Assembly: GCA_963817135.1 (NCBI GenBank)
Contig: CAWFNG010000010.1
Coordinates: 124,001-188,000 of the forward strand
DNA: 64,000 nt
Source: VAZQ01 sp963817135
GTDB lineage: Bacteria; Pseudomonadota; Alphaproteobacteria; Rhizobiales; Xanthobacteraceae
Reading direction: 5' to 3'
Shown: in pieces, positions 42,808 through 52,703 of the stretch
Numbering within the stretch: position 1 is the first letter of the stretch
How the letters are laid out: each line of letters begins with the position of its first letter
The notes under the pieces: generated by a model
What the model was told of the DNA's origin: nothing
Seen by the model: only the letters and a program-made list of their open reading frames with translations
Database searches by the model: none
Translations under genes and position numbers: made by a program

Positions 42808-43789
42808 TGCACTCACGGCGGCAATGCGGGCGAGCCACGCGCTTATGGCGCTCCTGGTTGTCGTGGCCGTTGCTTTCGCCGTCATCGCCAGCGCGCTGGG
42901 GGACACCTTTTATCTGCGGCTTGCGACCGAGGCCTTGATCTTTGCGGGGCTTGCGCTCTCGGTCGATATTCTGCTCGGCTATAACGGCCTCCTTTCGCTC
43001 GGCCAGGCGCTCTATTTCGGGCTGGGTGCCTACCTTTCCGCCCTGATCCTGATTGAGATTCCGTCGTTCTGGGTGGCTCTTGCCGCGGCCTTGCTGGCGG
43101 GCGTGGCCGCAGGTTTGCTCGGCGGCATCATCGCACTGCGCGTGCGCGGGGTCTATTTCGCGCTCATTACCTTTGGCATGGCGCAAGTGCTTGCCAAGGT
43201 CGTCTACAACACGCGCGCGCTCGGCGCCTCCGACGGACTTCTCGGGGTACCGGTGATCGACATCAACCTCCTGCTCACCTCGATCTCAAGCGGTTCCGCC
43301 GCCGGGTTCTTTGTGGTGGTACTCTGCGTCCTCAGCGGGCTCTACGCTCTCTGCGCCTATATCCTCGATACCCCGTTCGGCCGTCTGCTGATCGCGCTAC
43401 GCGCAAACGATGCCCGGGTGCCGTTTCTCGGCTATCGCAGCACGCCGCTGCGGCTTTCGGCCTTCGTTCTTGCCGCCGTTGTCGCAACTTTGTCGGGGGC
43501 GCTCTATCCCATGCTGCGCGGCTTTGTCTCGCCGGAACTCCTCTTCTTCTCGACTTCCGGCACTGCCGTCATCACCGTGGTGCTTGGCGGCGTCGGTACG
43601 CTGGCCGGGGCGCTCTATGGGAGCGTGCTGCTCACGCTGCTTAAGTCAGTGATCGGAAGCTTCACCGAGCATCATCTCATCGTCATTGGCCTCCTGTTCA
43701 TGGGCGCAGTGATTTTTCTTCCCCGCGGCTTGATTGGAATGGTGCGCCCGCCTCTGGCATCCCGGCTCATTGCGAAGCGCGTCCGATGA
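42800..43789 (+). CDS. livM: Branched-chain amino acid-type ABC transporter permease (LivM-like)
   Basis: Inner-membrane permease of 329 residues with about nine helices. It has the LivM signatures DILLGYNGLLSLGQALYFG and GVYFALITFGMAQ, and the coupling loop RANDARVPFLGYRSTPLRL. It pairs with LivH. The start ATG overlaps the livH end by 8 bases, and the end overlaps the next gene by 4, indicating tight coupling. Confidence 0.93.
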   Translation: MPDALTAAMRASHALMALLVVVAVAFAVIASALGDTFYLRLATEALIFAGLALSVDILLGYNGLLSLGQALYFGLGAYLSALILIEIPSFWVALAAALLAGVAAGLLGGIIALRVRGVYFALITFGMAQVLAKVVYNTRALGASDGLLGVPVIDINLLLTSISSGSAAGFFVVVLCVLSGLYALCAYILDTPFGRLLIALRANDARVPFLGYRSTPLRLSAFVLAAVVATLSGALYPMLRGFVSPELLFFSTSGTAVITVVLGGVGTLAGALYGSVLLTLLKSVIGSFTEHHLIVIGLLFMGAVIFLPRGLIGMVRPPLASRLIAKRVR

Positions 43790-44529
43790 CGACGCCGGTG
43801 TTGGAGACCCGCGCGCTCTGCATGCGCTTCGGCGGCCTGCGTGCCGTGGACAATGTAAGCCTCAGGGTCGAGCCTCACTCGATCACGACCATCATCGGTC
43901 CGAACGGTGCCGGAAAATCGACACTGTTCAACTTGATTTCCGGTGGCTTGCGTCCGTTGTCCGGCAAAGTGTTCATTGACGGTATCGATCGCACCGGCGC
44001 GCCGCCCTATCGCATCCAACAAGCTGGCGTCGGCCGCTCGTTTCAGATCACCAATCTGTTTTTCGAGCTGCCGGTTGCGGAAAACTTGCGGCTCGCGGCG
44101 CAGGTGATCGAGCCGCGATCCAGGCTATGGCAGCCAACCGCGGCAGGCGCAGAGGTGCGCGCGCGGGTAAGCGAACTGCTCGAACGCTTCGGTTTTGGCG
44201 GCAAGGCGCACCTTTCAGTCGCCCAACTCTCGCACGGCGAACAACGGCGTCTGGAGGTTGCGGTCGCGCTTGCGGGCAGGCCGCGGCTCCTCATGCTTGA
44301 CGAGCCCACCCAAGGTATGAGCCACGGCGAGACCGAGGATACTGCCATGCTGATCCGCTTGCTCGCCCGGGAAGCTACCGTTCTCCTCATCGAGCATGAC
44401 ATCGGCCTCGTAATGAGCCTCTCCGACCGGGTCGTGGTGATGCATCAGGGCCAGAAGATCGCCGACGGCACCCCGCAGGAAGTGCGCGACAATCCGGCGG
44501 TGCAGGAAGCCTATTTTGGACGCGCATAA
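43786..44529 (+). CDS. livG: Branched-chain amino acid-type ABC transporter ATP-binding protein (LivG-like)
   Basis: Cytosolic ATPase of 247 residues. Walker A is GPNGAGKST (about 37-45), the signature is LSHGEQRRLEVAVAL (about 146, with the LivG-type SHGEQ variant of LSGGQ), Walker B is LLMLDEPT (about 167), and the switch histidine is in LIEHDIGLVMSL. The C-terminal VQEAYFG motif is typical of this subfamily. The gene overlaps livM by 4 bases. Confidence 0.94.
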   Translation: MTTPVLETRALCMRFGGLRAVDNVSLRVEPHSITTIIGPNGAGKSTLFNLISGGLRPLSGKVFIDGIDRTGAPPYRIQQAGVGRSFQITNLFFELPVAENLRLAAQVIEPRSRLWQPTAAGAEVRARVSELLERFGFGGKAHLSVAQLSHGEQRRLEVAVALAGRPRLLMLDEPTQGMSHGETEDTAMLIRLLAREATVLLIEHDIGLVMSLSDRVVVMHQGQKIADGTPQEVRDNPAVQEAYFGRA

Positions 44530-44536
44530 CCATAGC

Positions 44537-45244
44537 ATGCTTGCACTGCGTGACGTGCATTCGCATTACGGCCCGAGCCATATCGTGCAAGGCATCGATC
44601 TCGCGGCGCAGGCGGGTGAGGTGATCGGCGTTTTCGGACGCAACGGGGTCGGTAAGACGACGCTCCTTAAGACCATAGCCGGCTGGATCAAACCGACGCG
44701 CGGCGAAATTTGCCTCGACGGCAAGCGCATCGACGGCGTCACCCCCGATCGCATTGCGCGCATGGGCGTGAGCTTCGTGCCGGAAGACCGCCGCATTTTT
44801 CCTGGTCTCACCGTTGCGGAGAATCTCGAACTCGGTCTCCTCCAGGTCCCCAGGCGCAGTGCCGCCGCAAGCCGCGCCGCGCTTACGCGAACCTTCACCC
44901 GCCTGCCGCGCCTGCTGGAGCGTCGTTCTCAGCTTGGCACCACATTGTCGGGCGGCGAGCAGCAGATGCTGGCAATGGCGCGCGCCTTGGTCGGCGAGCC
45001 GAAGCTGCTGCTGATCGATGAGCCAAGCGAGGGCCTCGCGCCGCGCATCGTCGACGAGATCTACGCGGTCCTTGCAGAGATGAAGCGCGCCGGCTGCGCG
45101 ATGGTGCTGGTTGAGCAGAACGTCTCCCGCGCGCTTGCGCTGTGTGACCGCTTTGTCGCCATCGAGCGCGGCAAGATTGTTTTCACCGGCTTACCAGGCT
45201 GCCGATCCGATTGCGACACCCTCATGTCCATCATTTCGATTTGA
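44537..45244 (+). CDS. livF: Branched-chain amino acid-type ABC transporter ATP-binding protein (LivF-like)
   Basis: Second ATPase of 235 residues. Walker A is GRNGVGKTT, the Q-loop region is SFVPEDRRIFPGLTVAENL, the signature is LSGGEQQMLAMARAL, and Walker B is LLLIDEPSEGLAP. ATG 44537 is chosen; a TTG at 44516 is the alternative and would overlap livG. The last 14 bases overlap the end of the convergent fadJ-like gene. Confidence 0.93.
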   Translation: MLALRDVHSHYGPSHIVQGIDLAAQAGEVIGVFGRNGVGKTTLLKTIAGWIKPTRGEICLDGKRIDGVTPDRIARMGVSFVPEDRRIFPGLTVAENLELGLLQVPRRSAAASRAALTRTFTRLPRLLERRSQLGTTLSGGEQQMLAMARALVGEPKLLLIDEPSEGLAPRIVDEIYAVLAEMKRAGCAMVLVEQNVSRALALCDRFVAIERGKIVFTGLPGCRSDCDTLMSIISI

Positions 45245-47320
45245 GTCCATCGAGGACGGCGTCAACATCGCCGCGGCGAAAGGCTGCGCCGCTCGCAGCG
45301 GCGACGCTGTCGATCGCGGCGACGATTTCTTCGCGCGGCCGGCAGCTCGCCCAGAACAACGGGCCGCCGCGCTGGGAAGGGAAACCGTAGCCGTTCACCA
45401 TGACGAGATCGATATCGGATGCGCGTTGCGCAATGTTCTCGCTCAGCAGAAGCGCGGCCTCGTTGACCATGGCTGCAAGCGCGCGCTGCTGGATCTCTTC
45501 CGGCGTGAAGGCGCGCCGGATAATGCCCTTGGCAGCCGACAGCCGCATCGATGATGGCGCGCACGTCGGGATCGACCGCGCCGCGTCGAGCGCCCTGCGC
45601 ATAACGATACCATCCGGCGCCGGTTTTCTGTCCGAAGCGCCCCTTTTCGCACAGGCGGTTGAGAACTTCCGGAAAGCGGGTCGCGGAATCGGAGGCGGCG
45701 GCAAGCCGCTTGCGCGTCGCCCAGGCGATGTCGAGGCCGGACATGTCGCTTACCGCGAACGGCCCCATGGCAAAGCCGAAGGACACGAGCGCCGCATCCA
45801 CCTCCTCGGGATACGCGCCTTCTTCCAGCATGAATTCGCACGCAAACCGGTAGGCGGAATAGATGCGGTTGCCGATAAAGCCCTCGCCCACCCGCGCGAC
45901 GACGCTCACCTTGCCGATCTGTTTGCCAATGGCGAGCGCGGTGGCGAGTACGTCTGGCGCCGTCAATTCTCCGCGCACGATTTCGAGAAGGCGCATGACC
46001 TGCGCCGGACTGAAGAAATGCAGGCCCACCACATCGGCCGGCCGTTCGGTAAATGCGGCCATGCGGTCGAGGTCGAGATAAGAAGTGTTCGAGGCCAGCA
46101 CCGCGCCTTGCTTGAGCAGCGGGTCAAGCTCGCGGAACAGAGCCTGCTTCACGGCCATGTCCTCGAACACGGCCTCGATCACCAGATCGGCGGAGGCAAG
46201 CGCGGCAAGGCTGAGCGAAGGCGTGATGCGCGCCATGCGCTTCGCCATTTCGTCTTCGCTGACGCGTCCGCTTGCGACCGCGCGGCGATAGATGGTGCGA
46301 ATGCGCTCGACGCCGGCATCGAGCGCGCCCTGGTCTCGTTCCACCAACGTCACGGGAAATCCCGCGTCGAGGAAGCACACCGCGATGCCTGAGCCCATCA
46401 GCCCGCCGCCGACCAGGCCTACCTCGTGCACGGGGCGCGGCTTCGCAGCCTCCAGACCGCTGACGCGCACCGCCTCGCGTTGCGCAAAGAACAAATAGCG
46501 CAGAGCGGCCGCTTCCTCGCTCTCGCGCAAGCGCTGGAAAGCAGCGCGCTCTTTCGCCAGCGCTTGCGCAAACGGCAGGAGCGCGCAATCGCGCACGGCG
46601 CCAATCGCTTCGGCAATGGCGGTGCGGCCTTTGCCGCGAGCCAATGCGCTCGCGGCAGCTGTCTCCACGACATCTGCATTTTCCAACGGGAGCGGAAGAT
46701 CGCGCACGCGCCGCTTGCGTGGCGCAAACTCCTGGGCATTGCGCACCGCTGCGGCGCGCAAATCGCTTTTCACCACCGCGTCGAGCAAACCCAACCGCAG
46801 CGCTTCGGCCGCATCCACCCGGCGAGCCGAGGTGATGATCTCAATCGCCGCCGCAAGCCCGACCAGTCGCGGCAGCCGCATGCGTGCCGCCGGCGCCGGG
46901 AATGATGCCGAGCGTCACTTCCGGCAGGCCGACGACCGCATCTGCCATTGCGATGCGGGCATCGCAGCCGAGCGCAAGCTCGAAGCCGCCGCCGAGCGCG
47001 GCGCCATGGATCGCGGCGACCACCGGCTTCTCGCAGGACTCAATCGCTGCAATCACGGCCGGCATCTGCGGGTCGCGCAGCGGCATGTCGAATTCGCGAA
47101 TATCGGCGCCGGCAATGAAGCTCCTGCCGGCACCGATCAAGACCAGCGCACGCAACGCAGGGTCGGCGCAGGCCGTCCGCACCGCTTCGAGCAATCCGTT
47201 GCGCACCTCCCAGGAGGCGGCATTGACCGGCGGATTGTCGATGACGAGGACAGCAACGCCGGCCTCGCGTTCGAGGCGCACCGCGCCACTCTTTGCGGGC
47301 TTCGTGTCGACTTGTCTCAC
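45231..47320 (-). CDS. FadJ/FadB-like enoyl-CoA hydratase/3-hydroxyacyl-CoA dehydrogenase, with two +1 frameshifts
   Basis: Fatty-acid beta-oxidation enzyme of about 696 residues. The N-terminal crotonase domain has ALVLIGAGRSFIAGADIREF and HGAALGGGFELALGCD plus GLPEVTLGIIPGAGGT. The NAD domain has VGLVGGGLMGSGIAVCFL, FEDMAVKQALF and LASNTSYLD, followed by two 3HCDH_C domains with GPFAVSDMSGLDIAW. The frame breaks twice, each by one extra base. The first is after PGAGGT near 46882, before MRLPRLVGLA; the second is after RAIIDAA near 45540, before SAAKGIIRRAF. Total length is 3x696+2. A GTG at 47320 is the start. It is 11 bases downstream of the aminotransferase gene, so both probably form one transcript. 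Confidence 0.88.
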
Positions 47321-47330
47321 GTTCGATCTG

Positions 47331-48674
47331 TTAGTTCAGCGCGCGCAAAGTGGCGGCGAGCTTATCGAAGATCAAACCGATGTCGCGCTCGCTGACAATG
47401 AGCGGCGGCGACAGCGCAATGCTCTCGCCATTGGTGCGAATGACGAGGCCCTCCTGCGCAAAGGCGTGCTCCATGGCAGCATAGGCGCGTGCTCCGAACG
47501 CATCGGGACGCGAGGCAAGGTCGATGCCGCAGGTCAGGCCGACGCAGCGGATGTCGAGCACATGGGGGAGACCCTTCAGTTCCATGGCAGCGGCATACCA
47601 GAGCGGCTCGAGTGACTTCGCGCGCTCGAACAATCGCTCGTCCCGATAAAGATCGAGGGTAGCGAGCCCTGCCGCGCAGGCGAGGGGATGCGCTGAATAA
47701 GTATACCCGTGGAACAGCTCGATGCCGTGCGCCGGGCCGCGCATGAACGCGTCGTAGATCGGCTTGCGCACAATCACCCCACCCATGGGCACGCTGCCGG
47801 AAGTAATTCCTTTGGCGAATGTAATCAGGTCGGGAACGACGCCGTAACGCTCGGCAGCAAAGGCATAACCCAGGCGACCGAAGCCGGTGATGACTTCGTC
47901 GAAGATGAGCAGGATGCCGTATTTGTCGCAGATCGCGCGCAGGCGCTGCAGGTAGCCTTTCGGGGCCGGCAGCACGCCGGCCGAGCCCGACATTGGTTCG
48001 ACAATCACCGCGGCAACGGTCGAGGCGTCGTGCAGGGCGACGATTCTTTCGAGCGCATCGGCAAGGTGGGCGCCCCATTCCGGTTCGCCGGGGGAGAATG
48101 CCTGCTGCGCGCGATCGTAGGTTGCCGGCAGGTGGTCGACGCCGGCAAGCAGCGCGCCGAAGAATTTGCGGTTGTTGACTATTCCGCCGACCGAGATGCC
48201 GCCGAAGCCGACGCCATGATAGGCGCGCTCACGCCCGATCAACCGCGTGCGCGCGCCTTCGCCGCGCACATGGTGGAAGGCGAGGGCGATTTTCAGCGCG
48301 GTGTCGACCGCTTCCGAGCCGGAATTGCAGAAGAAGACGTGGTCGAGATCGCCGGGAGCGAGTGCCGCTATGCGACTTGCCAATTCGAATGCCTTGCCGT
48401 GCGAGAACTGGAACGCCGGAGCGTAGTCGAGTTCTGCCGCCTGTGCCTTGATGGCGGCAACGATAGGGTCGCGGTTATGGCCGGCATTGCAGCACCACAG
48501 CCCGGCGGTGCCGTCGAGCACGGCGCGGCCTTCCGGCGTGTAGTAGTGCATGTCCTTGGCACGCGCGATCAGACGCGGCGAGGCCTTGAATGCGCGGTTC
48601 GCGGTGAACGGGAGCCAATAGGGCGCGAGATCATTGGGAACGGCCGCGGCCTTCCCTGCGGTTGCTGTGGCCAT
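47331..48674 (-). CDS. Class III aminotransferase, beta-alanine/omega-amino acid--pyruvate type
   Basis: PLP enzyme of 447 residues. It starts with the family-typical LAPYWLPFTANRAFKASPRL, has CNSGSEAVDTALKIA (about 117), the FDEVITGFGRLG motif (about 255) and the PLP lysine in TFAKGITSG (about 286). It moves an amino group from an omega-amino acid or amine to pyruvate. Together with the downstream FadJ-like gene it suggests catabolism of an amine-bearing acyl compound, an inference only. Confidence 0.9.
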   Translation of the reverse strand: MATATAGKAAAVPNDLAPYWLPFTANRAFKASPRLIARAKDMHYYTPEGRAVLDGTAGLWCCNAGHNRDPIVAAIKAQAAELDYAPAFQFSHGKAFELASRIAALAPGDLDHVFFCNSGSEAVDTALKIALAFHHVRGEGARTRLIGRERAYHGVGFGGISVGGIVNNRKFFGALLAGVDHLPATYDRAQQAFSPGEPEWGAHLADALERIVALHDASTVAAVIVEPMSGSAGVLPAPKGYLQRLRAICDKYGILLIFDEVITGFGRLGYAFAAERYGVVPDLITFAKGITSGSVPMGGVIVRKPIYDAFMRGPAHGIELFHGYTYSAHPLACAAGLATLDLYRDERLFERAKSLEPLWYAAAMELKGLPHVLDIRCVGLTCGIDLASRPDAFGARAYAAMEHAFAQEGLVIRTNGESIALSPPLIVSERDIGLIFDKLAATLRALN

Positions 48675-48749
48675 GGACGCCGTTTCCCTTGTCGCTGTGC
48701 GATGCGGCTGCTACCACGCCGCCGGCCGACAACCTACGACAAAAGTGCG

Positions 48750-50244
48750 ATGCAAGACAAAGCCAACCGGCTCAAGGCGCGGCTGCCGCGCGGCTTTGCC
48801 GATCGCACCGCCGGCGAGATCGCCGCCACCCGCCGCATGCTCGACGTGATCCGCGCGGTCTATGAGCGCTACGGCTTCGAGCCGGTGGAGACGCCGGCCA
48901 TTGAATATACCGACGCGCTTGGCAAATTCCTGCCCGATCAGGATCGTCCGAACGAAGGCGTGTTCTCCTTTCAGGACGACGATGAGCAGTGGCTCTCGCT
49001 GCGCTACGATCTCACCGCTCCGCTCGCGCGCTATGTAGCGGAAAATTTCGACCGAGTTACCCAAGCCCTATCGCAGCTATCGCGAGGGCTACGTTTTTCG
49101 CAACGAGAAGCCCGGGCCGGGGCGTTTCCGCCAGTTCATGCAGTTCGACGCCGACACCGTGGGGTCGGCCTCGCCGGCGGCGGATGCCGAAATCTGCATG
49201 ATGGCGGCCGACACCATGGAGGCGCTCGGCATTGCGCGCGGCAGCTACGTGGTGAAGGTCAACAGCCGCAAAGTGCTCGATGGGGTCTTGGAAACGATCG
49301 GGATTGCGGGCCCCGAGCATCAGCAAAGAAAGCTGACGGTGCTGCGCGCCATGGACAAGCTCGACCAACTCGGTCTCGCCGGCGTCATCGAGTTGCTCGG
49401 CGAAGGGCGCAAGGATGAATCTGGCGACTTCACCAGAGGTGCCGGTTTGAATGAACGCCAGATCGAGACCGTGGCGAGGGTCTTCGATCCAATGACAGAG
49501 AGCGCAGAAAAACTTGCGCAGCTCGAAATACGGTTGCGCGACAGCGCGATCGGGACGGAGGGCCGTGCCGAGTTGGCCGCAATCAATTCACTCGTGAAGG
49601 CCGCCGGTTACGGTGATGATCGCATCGTTATCGAGCCCTCGATAGTGCGCGGGCTCGAATATTACACGGGCGCGGTCTACGAGCTTGAACTGACATTCCC
49701 AGCACCCACCGATGCGGCACAAGAAGGCGGCCTGGTTCGCTTCGGCTCGGTGGGCGGCGGCGGCCGCTATGACGGGCTCATTGCCCGCTTCCGCGGCGAG
49801 GCCGTGCCGGCGACCGGCTTCTCCGTCGGCGTGTCGCGGCTCATGGCGGCGCTCCAGCACCTTGGCAAGCTCACTGCCCAACGCACCGCGGGGCCGGTGG
49901 TGGTGACGGTGTTCGATGCTTCGCGCATCGCTGACTACCAGAACATGGTGGCGCGGCTGCGCGTAGCGGGCATTCGCGCCGAGCTTTATCTTGGATCCGG
50001 CAAGATGGGCCCGCAGCTCAAATATGCCGATCGCCGCGGCGCGCCCTGCGTAGTGATCCAGGGCGGCGACGAGAAGGCGCGTGGCGAAGTGCAGATCAAG
50101 GATCTCATCGAGGGCGCGAAGGCTGCCGCGGCCATTGCCTCGCATGAGGAGTGGCGCGAGAGCCGGCCGGCACAATTCGCCGTGGTGGAAGAGAAGCTGG
50201 TCGAGGCCGTGCGCGATGTGCTCGCGCGGCACGGGCTAGTTTAG
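48750..50244 (+). CDS. hisS: Histidyl-tRNA synthetase, broken by a +1 frameshift
   Basis: Essential enzyme that charges tRNA-His; about 497 residues when repaired. The first frame runs MQDKANRLKARLPRGFADRT to YVAENFDR (about 49051). The second frame continues LPKPYRSYREGYVFRNEKPG, class II motif 2, then MQFDADTVGSASPAADAE, the histidine motifs VRGLEYYTG (HisA region) and GGGGRYDGL, and the C-terminal anticodon domain (TVFDASRIADYQ). One extra base near 49052 separates them: total length is 3x498+1. An inactive hisS would be lethal without a second copy, so a sequence error is the best explanation. Confidence 0.9.
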
Positions 50245-51098
50245 GCCAAAGCGGCGAGGCGTTCGGCGAGCTGGTTGAGCTGCCAGCGCCGCGCGAGTGC
50301 TGAGGCCTTGCGCCATGTAGGCCGCTGATCGGCAAGGCGGGGAAGCGGCGCCTTCCGATCCATGGTGGCAATGGCGCGGAAGAGCCGCAGATTTGTCGCC
50401 TGCGCGGGAAAGCGGCCGGCGGCAAGCGCATTCTCCAGACTTCCATATTTGCGTATGAGCGCAGCCGCGCCGCTGGCGCCAAGGCCGGGCGCGCCGGGAA
50501 GCTTGTCGGAAGGGTCGCCGCGCAGCGCAATGAAATCCGGCACCTGAAGCGGCTCGACCCCATAGCGCGCGCGCACTTCGGCGGGCCCGATGCGCGCAGT
50601 TTCCCCCGCCCGCACGGGATAAAGAATGGTGGTGCGTTCGGAAGCGAGCTGAAAGGTGTCGCGATCGCCGCTTGCAACCATCGCCGTGCCGCGGCGGCGC
50701 TCTTCCCGCGCGACCGCCGCGGCAAGGAAATCGTCGGCCTCGTAGCCCGCCCCCTTGGCATTGGCGAAGCCGCAGGCCGCCACGAATTTTGGGATTGCCT
50801 GAAGCTGTTCGAGCAGAGCCTCATCGAATTGCCGCCCGCTCTGATAGGCGGGGAACGCTTCATGCCGGTAAGTCGGCTTCTCCAGCGTGTCCCAGGCGAC
50901 CAGCACCGCGCGCGGCGCCTCGGTGCGATAGAAGCGCAACAGCATGTTGGCAAAGCCGAGGATCGCGCCCGCCGGCTTGTCGCCGCGCCGCATGATCGTT
51001 TTCGGCAGCGCGTGATAGGCACGGTGTGCAAACAAATCGCCATCGATGACGAGGAGCGGCCGTCGCGGCGATGGTAATTTATCGATAGCTCGGCGCAT
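50241..51098 (-). CDS. 5'-3' exonuclease (PolA N-terminal/FEN-like)
   Basis: Nuclease of 285 residues related to the exonuclease domain of DNA polymerase I, without polymerase. Conserved acidic sites are in LLVIDGDLFAHRAYHA, AWDTLEKPTYRHEAFPAYQ, GYEADDFLAAAVARE and ASGDRDTFQL. The C-terminal helix-hairpin-helix is in DPSDKLPGAPGLGASGAAAL. It probably processes flaps or nicks. It overlaps the end of hisS by 4 bases on the opposite strand. Confidence 0.9.
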   Translation of the reverse strand: MRRAIDKLPSPRRPLLVIDGDLFAHRAYHALPKTIMRRGDKPAGAILGFANMLLRFYRTEAPRAVLVAWDTLEKPTYRHEAFPAYQSGRQFDEALLEQLQAIPKFVAACGFANAKGAGYEADDFLAAAVAREERRRGTAMVASGDRDTFQLASERTTILYPVRAGETARIGPAEVRARYGVEPLQVPDFIALRGDPSDKLPGAPGLGASGAAALIRKYGSLENALAAGRFPAQATNLRLFRAIATMDRKAPLPRLADQRPTWRKASALARRWQLNQLAERLAALA

Positions 51099-51115
51099 CT
51101 TGCTACTTGTAGCCC

Positions 51116-51146
51116 GTAGCCCGGATGCCGCGCAGCAAAATCCGGG
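51116..51146. repeat. Palindromic repeat fragment (GTAGCCCGGAT family)
   Basis: GTAGCCCGGAT at 51116-51126 with AAATCCGGG 10 bases further on. It is a shortened relative of 6083-6157 and 39540-39590. The rest of 51147-51357 shows no gene. Confidence 0.5.
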
Positions 51147-51357
51147 AAAAGCTCAGCGCAAATCCCTCTTACCTTCGCTCCCCCTCGACCTCTCGCTGCG
51201 CCACGCGCAATGCATCCACATCGACAAGCAGCCCCTGGCGCTCATAGCGGCGCCGCGTCTTGCTGAACTATGCTGGGCGGCAAGCGCGCGTTCGGCAGCC
51301 TCGCGCACGCGCTCGCTCAGCGAGCGGTGCTTCTTCTCCCGCATGGCGCAGCGACCA

Positions 51358-51678
51358 TCAGTCGAGTGCCTTCACGACCGCACGATGGCGCTCGTAATAG
51401 CAGCTCTTGCGGGTGTGCACCGCCGGCAAGGCAAAGCGGTTGACGTGCGGCGACCACAGGCAGTTGAACGCGATGAAGTCGCCGTAGTGGCGATGCACGC
51501 TGGTGATGCGGTGATATTTATCCCATTGCGCGCAATAGTCGGCGGCGATGAAATGCGCGTCCGCCTCGTTCTCGCACGACCACGGAATGATGCCGCCGGT
51601 GTCGTTGCCATGATAGACCTGCGCCGGCGCAAGCGTGCCGGCGAGCACGAGAGCAAGGAGCGCAATAACGATGCGCAT
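51358..51678 (-). CDS. Small secreted hypothetical protein
   Basis: 106 residues with a signal peptide (MRIVIALLALVLAGTLAPAQ). The mature part starts VYHGNDTGGIIPWSCENEAD and has cysteines in SCENE, DYCAQWDKYH, FNCLWSP and KSCYYER, likely two disulfides. This family is common in rhizobial genomes with no known role. The 370 bases between it and the next gene (51679-52048) show no recognisable feature. Confidence 0.65.
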   Translation of the reverse strand: MRIVIALLALVLAGTLAPAQVYHGNDTGGIIPWSCENEADAHFIAADYCAQWDKYHRITSVHRHYGDFIAFNCLWSPHVNRFALPAVHTRKSCYYERHRAVVKALD

Positions 51679-52048
51679 GGCAAAAGCCTCCGGAGGGGCT
51701 AAAGGCGTCCCCCCGCTGAGCCTAAACGCGGCGGCGCTCGCTGCAAAGCATTGCCGCCGCCTCCCGGCGCCGAATGCCGGCAAGTGTTGCAGTTCGGCAT
51801 GCATTTACCCGCGTTCCCGACTCGATGCTGCGGCAAGCGCCCGCGCCGCGCCTGGGACACGCGTCACGGGGTGAGTTACGCGCAGGTCACCATGCATCGC
51901 GAGAGAATCCCGCGGCATGTGCAGTGCGGGGGAGCCGTTGCGAATACGCCACAGCGCGCGCTTTCTTGCACTCGGCGCGCGGCGAGACCTTGATTCCGCC
52001 GCGACGTAAGACGACGCTCGGGGAGCCACGCGATCCAGGAGATGCGAG

Positions 52049-52504
52049 ATGTCGCGCCCGGGCGCGCTTACATGCGCGCTATTCCTCTTCCTCGTTGGGC
52101 TTGCGCCGCGCAACGCGGGCGCTGCCAACTGGCTGGAGCTCAATTTTTATCTCTCCGGCCCGCGCTTCGAGGGCGTGTTGCCGCCGTGCGATTATCCCGA
52201 TGCCTTGATCAAGATATCCTCGCGCTTCAATGAACGGGAAAACGGCTTCTGGGACACCGATCTGCAGATCGTTCAGTTTGAGAAGATCCGCGAGACCGCA
52301 TTCCGGCCCTGGGCGGCAAACACAATTCCGCGCCGCTTCTGCAGCGGCATTGTAGAAATCTCGGATGGCAGCAAGCGCGTCATTCATTATTCCATTGCCG
52401 AAGATACCGGCATGACCGGGATTGGCTGGGGAGTTGAATGGTGCGTCACCGGGCTCGACCGCAACTGGGCCTACAACCCGCATTGCAAGATGGCGCGCCC
52501 GTAG
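52049..52504 (+). CDS. Secreted hypothetical protein
   Basis: 151 residues. A signal peptide (ALTCALFLFLVGLAPRNAGA) precedes NWLELNFYLSGPRFEGVLPP and CDYPDALIKISSRF, and the protein ends WCVTGLDRNWAYNPHCKMARP. Three to four cysteines in the mature part suggest a compact exported domain. Conserved in related genomes, function unknown. ATG 52049 follows GAGATGCGAG. Confidence 0.7.
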   Translation: MSRPGALTCALFLFLVGLAPRNAGAANWLELNFYLSGPRFEGVLPPCDYPDALIKISSRFNERENGFWDTDLQIVQFEKIRETAFRPWAANTIPRRFCSGIVEISDGSKRVIHYSIAEDTGMTGIGWGVEWCVTGLDRNWAYNPHCKMARP

Positions 52505-52661
52505 GCCGGTTCAGGTTCTGACCCCTCCGAACATCGCCCTGCCGCCAACGGCGCTTTGCACCGCCGCTAATATCGGAATTTCCCGCATTCCGCTTTCTGT
52601 CAATAAAAATGCTAAAAAACACTTCGTATCCATTTTGTTCTTGATACGTTCCTGGATTCAT

Positions 52662-52692
52662 GCTAAGCAATTTCCTATCGTTTGTGCTTAGC
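52662..52692 (+). promoter_or_regulatory. Inverted repeat in the leader of the RNase T2 gene
   Basis: GCTAAGCA (52662-52669) and TGCTTAGC (52685-52692) form an 8-base inverted repeat around a 15-base loop, 11 bases before the start codon. The preceding 80 bases are unusually AT-rich, as in a promoter. It could be an operator or an mRNA hairpin near the ribosome site. Confidence 0.4.
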
Positions 52693-52703
52693 GGGGTGCT
52701 GCC

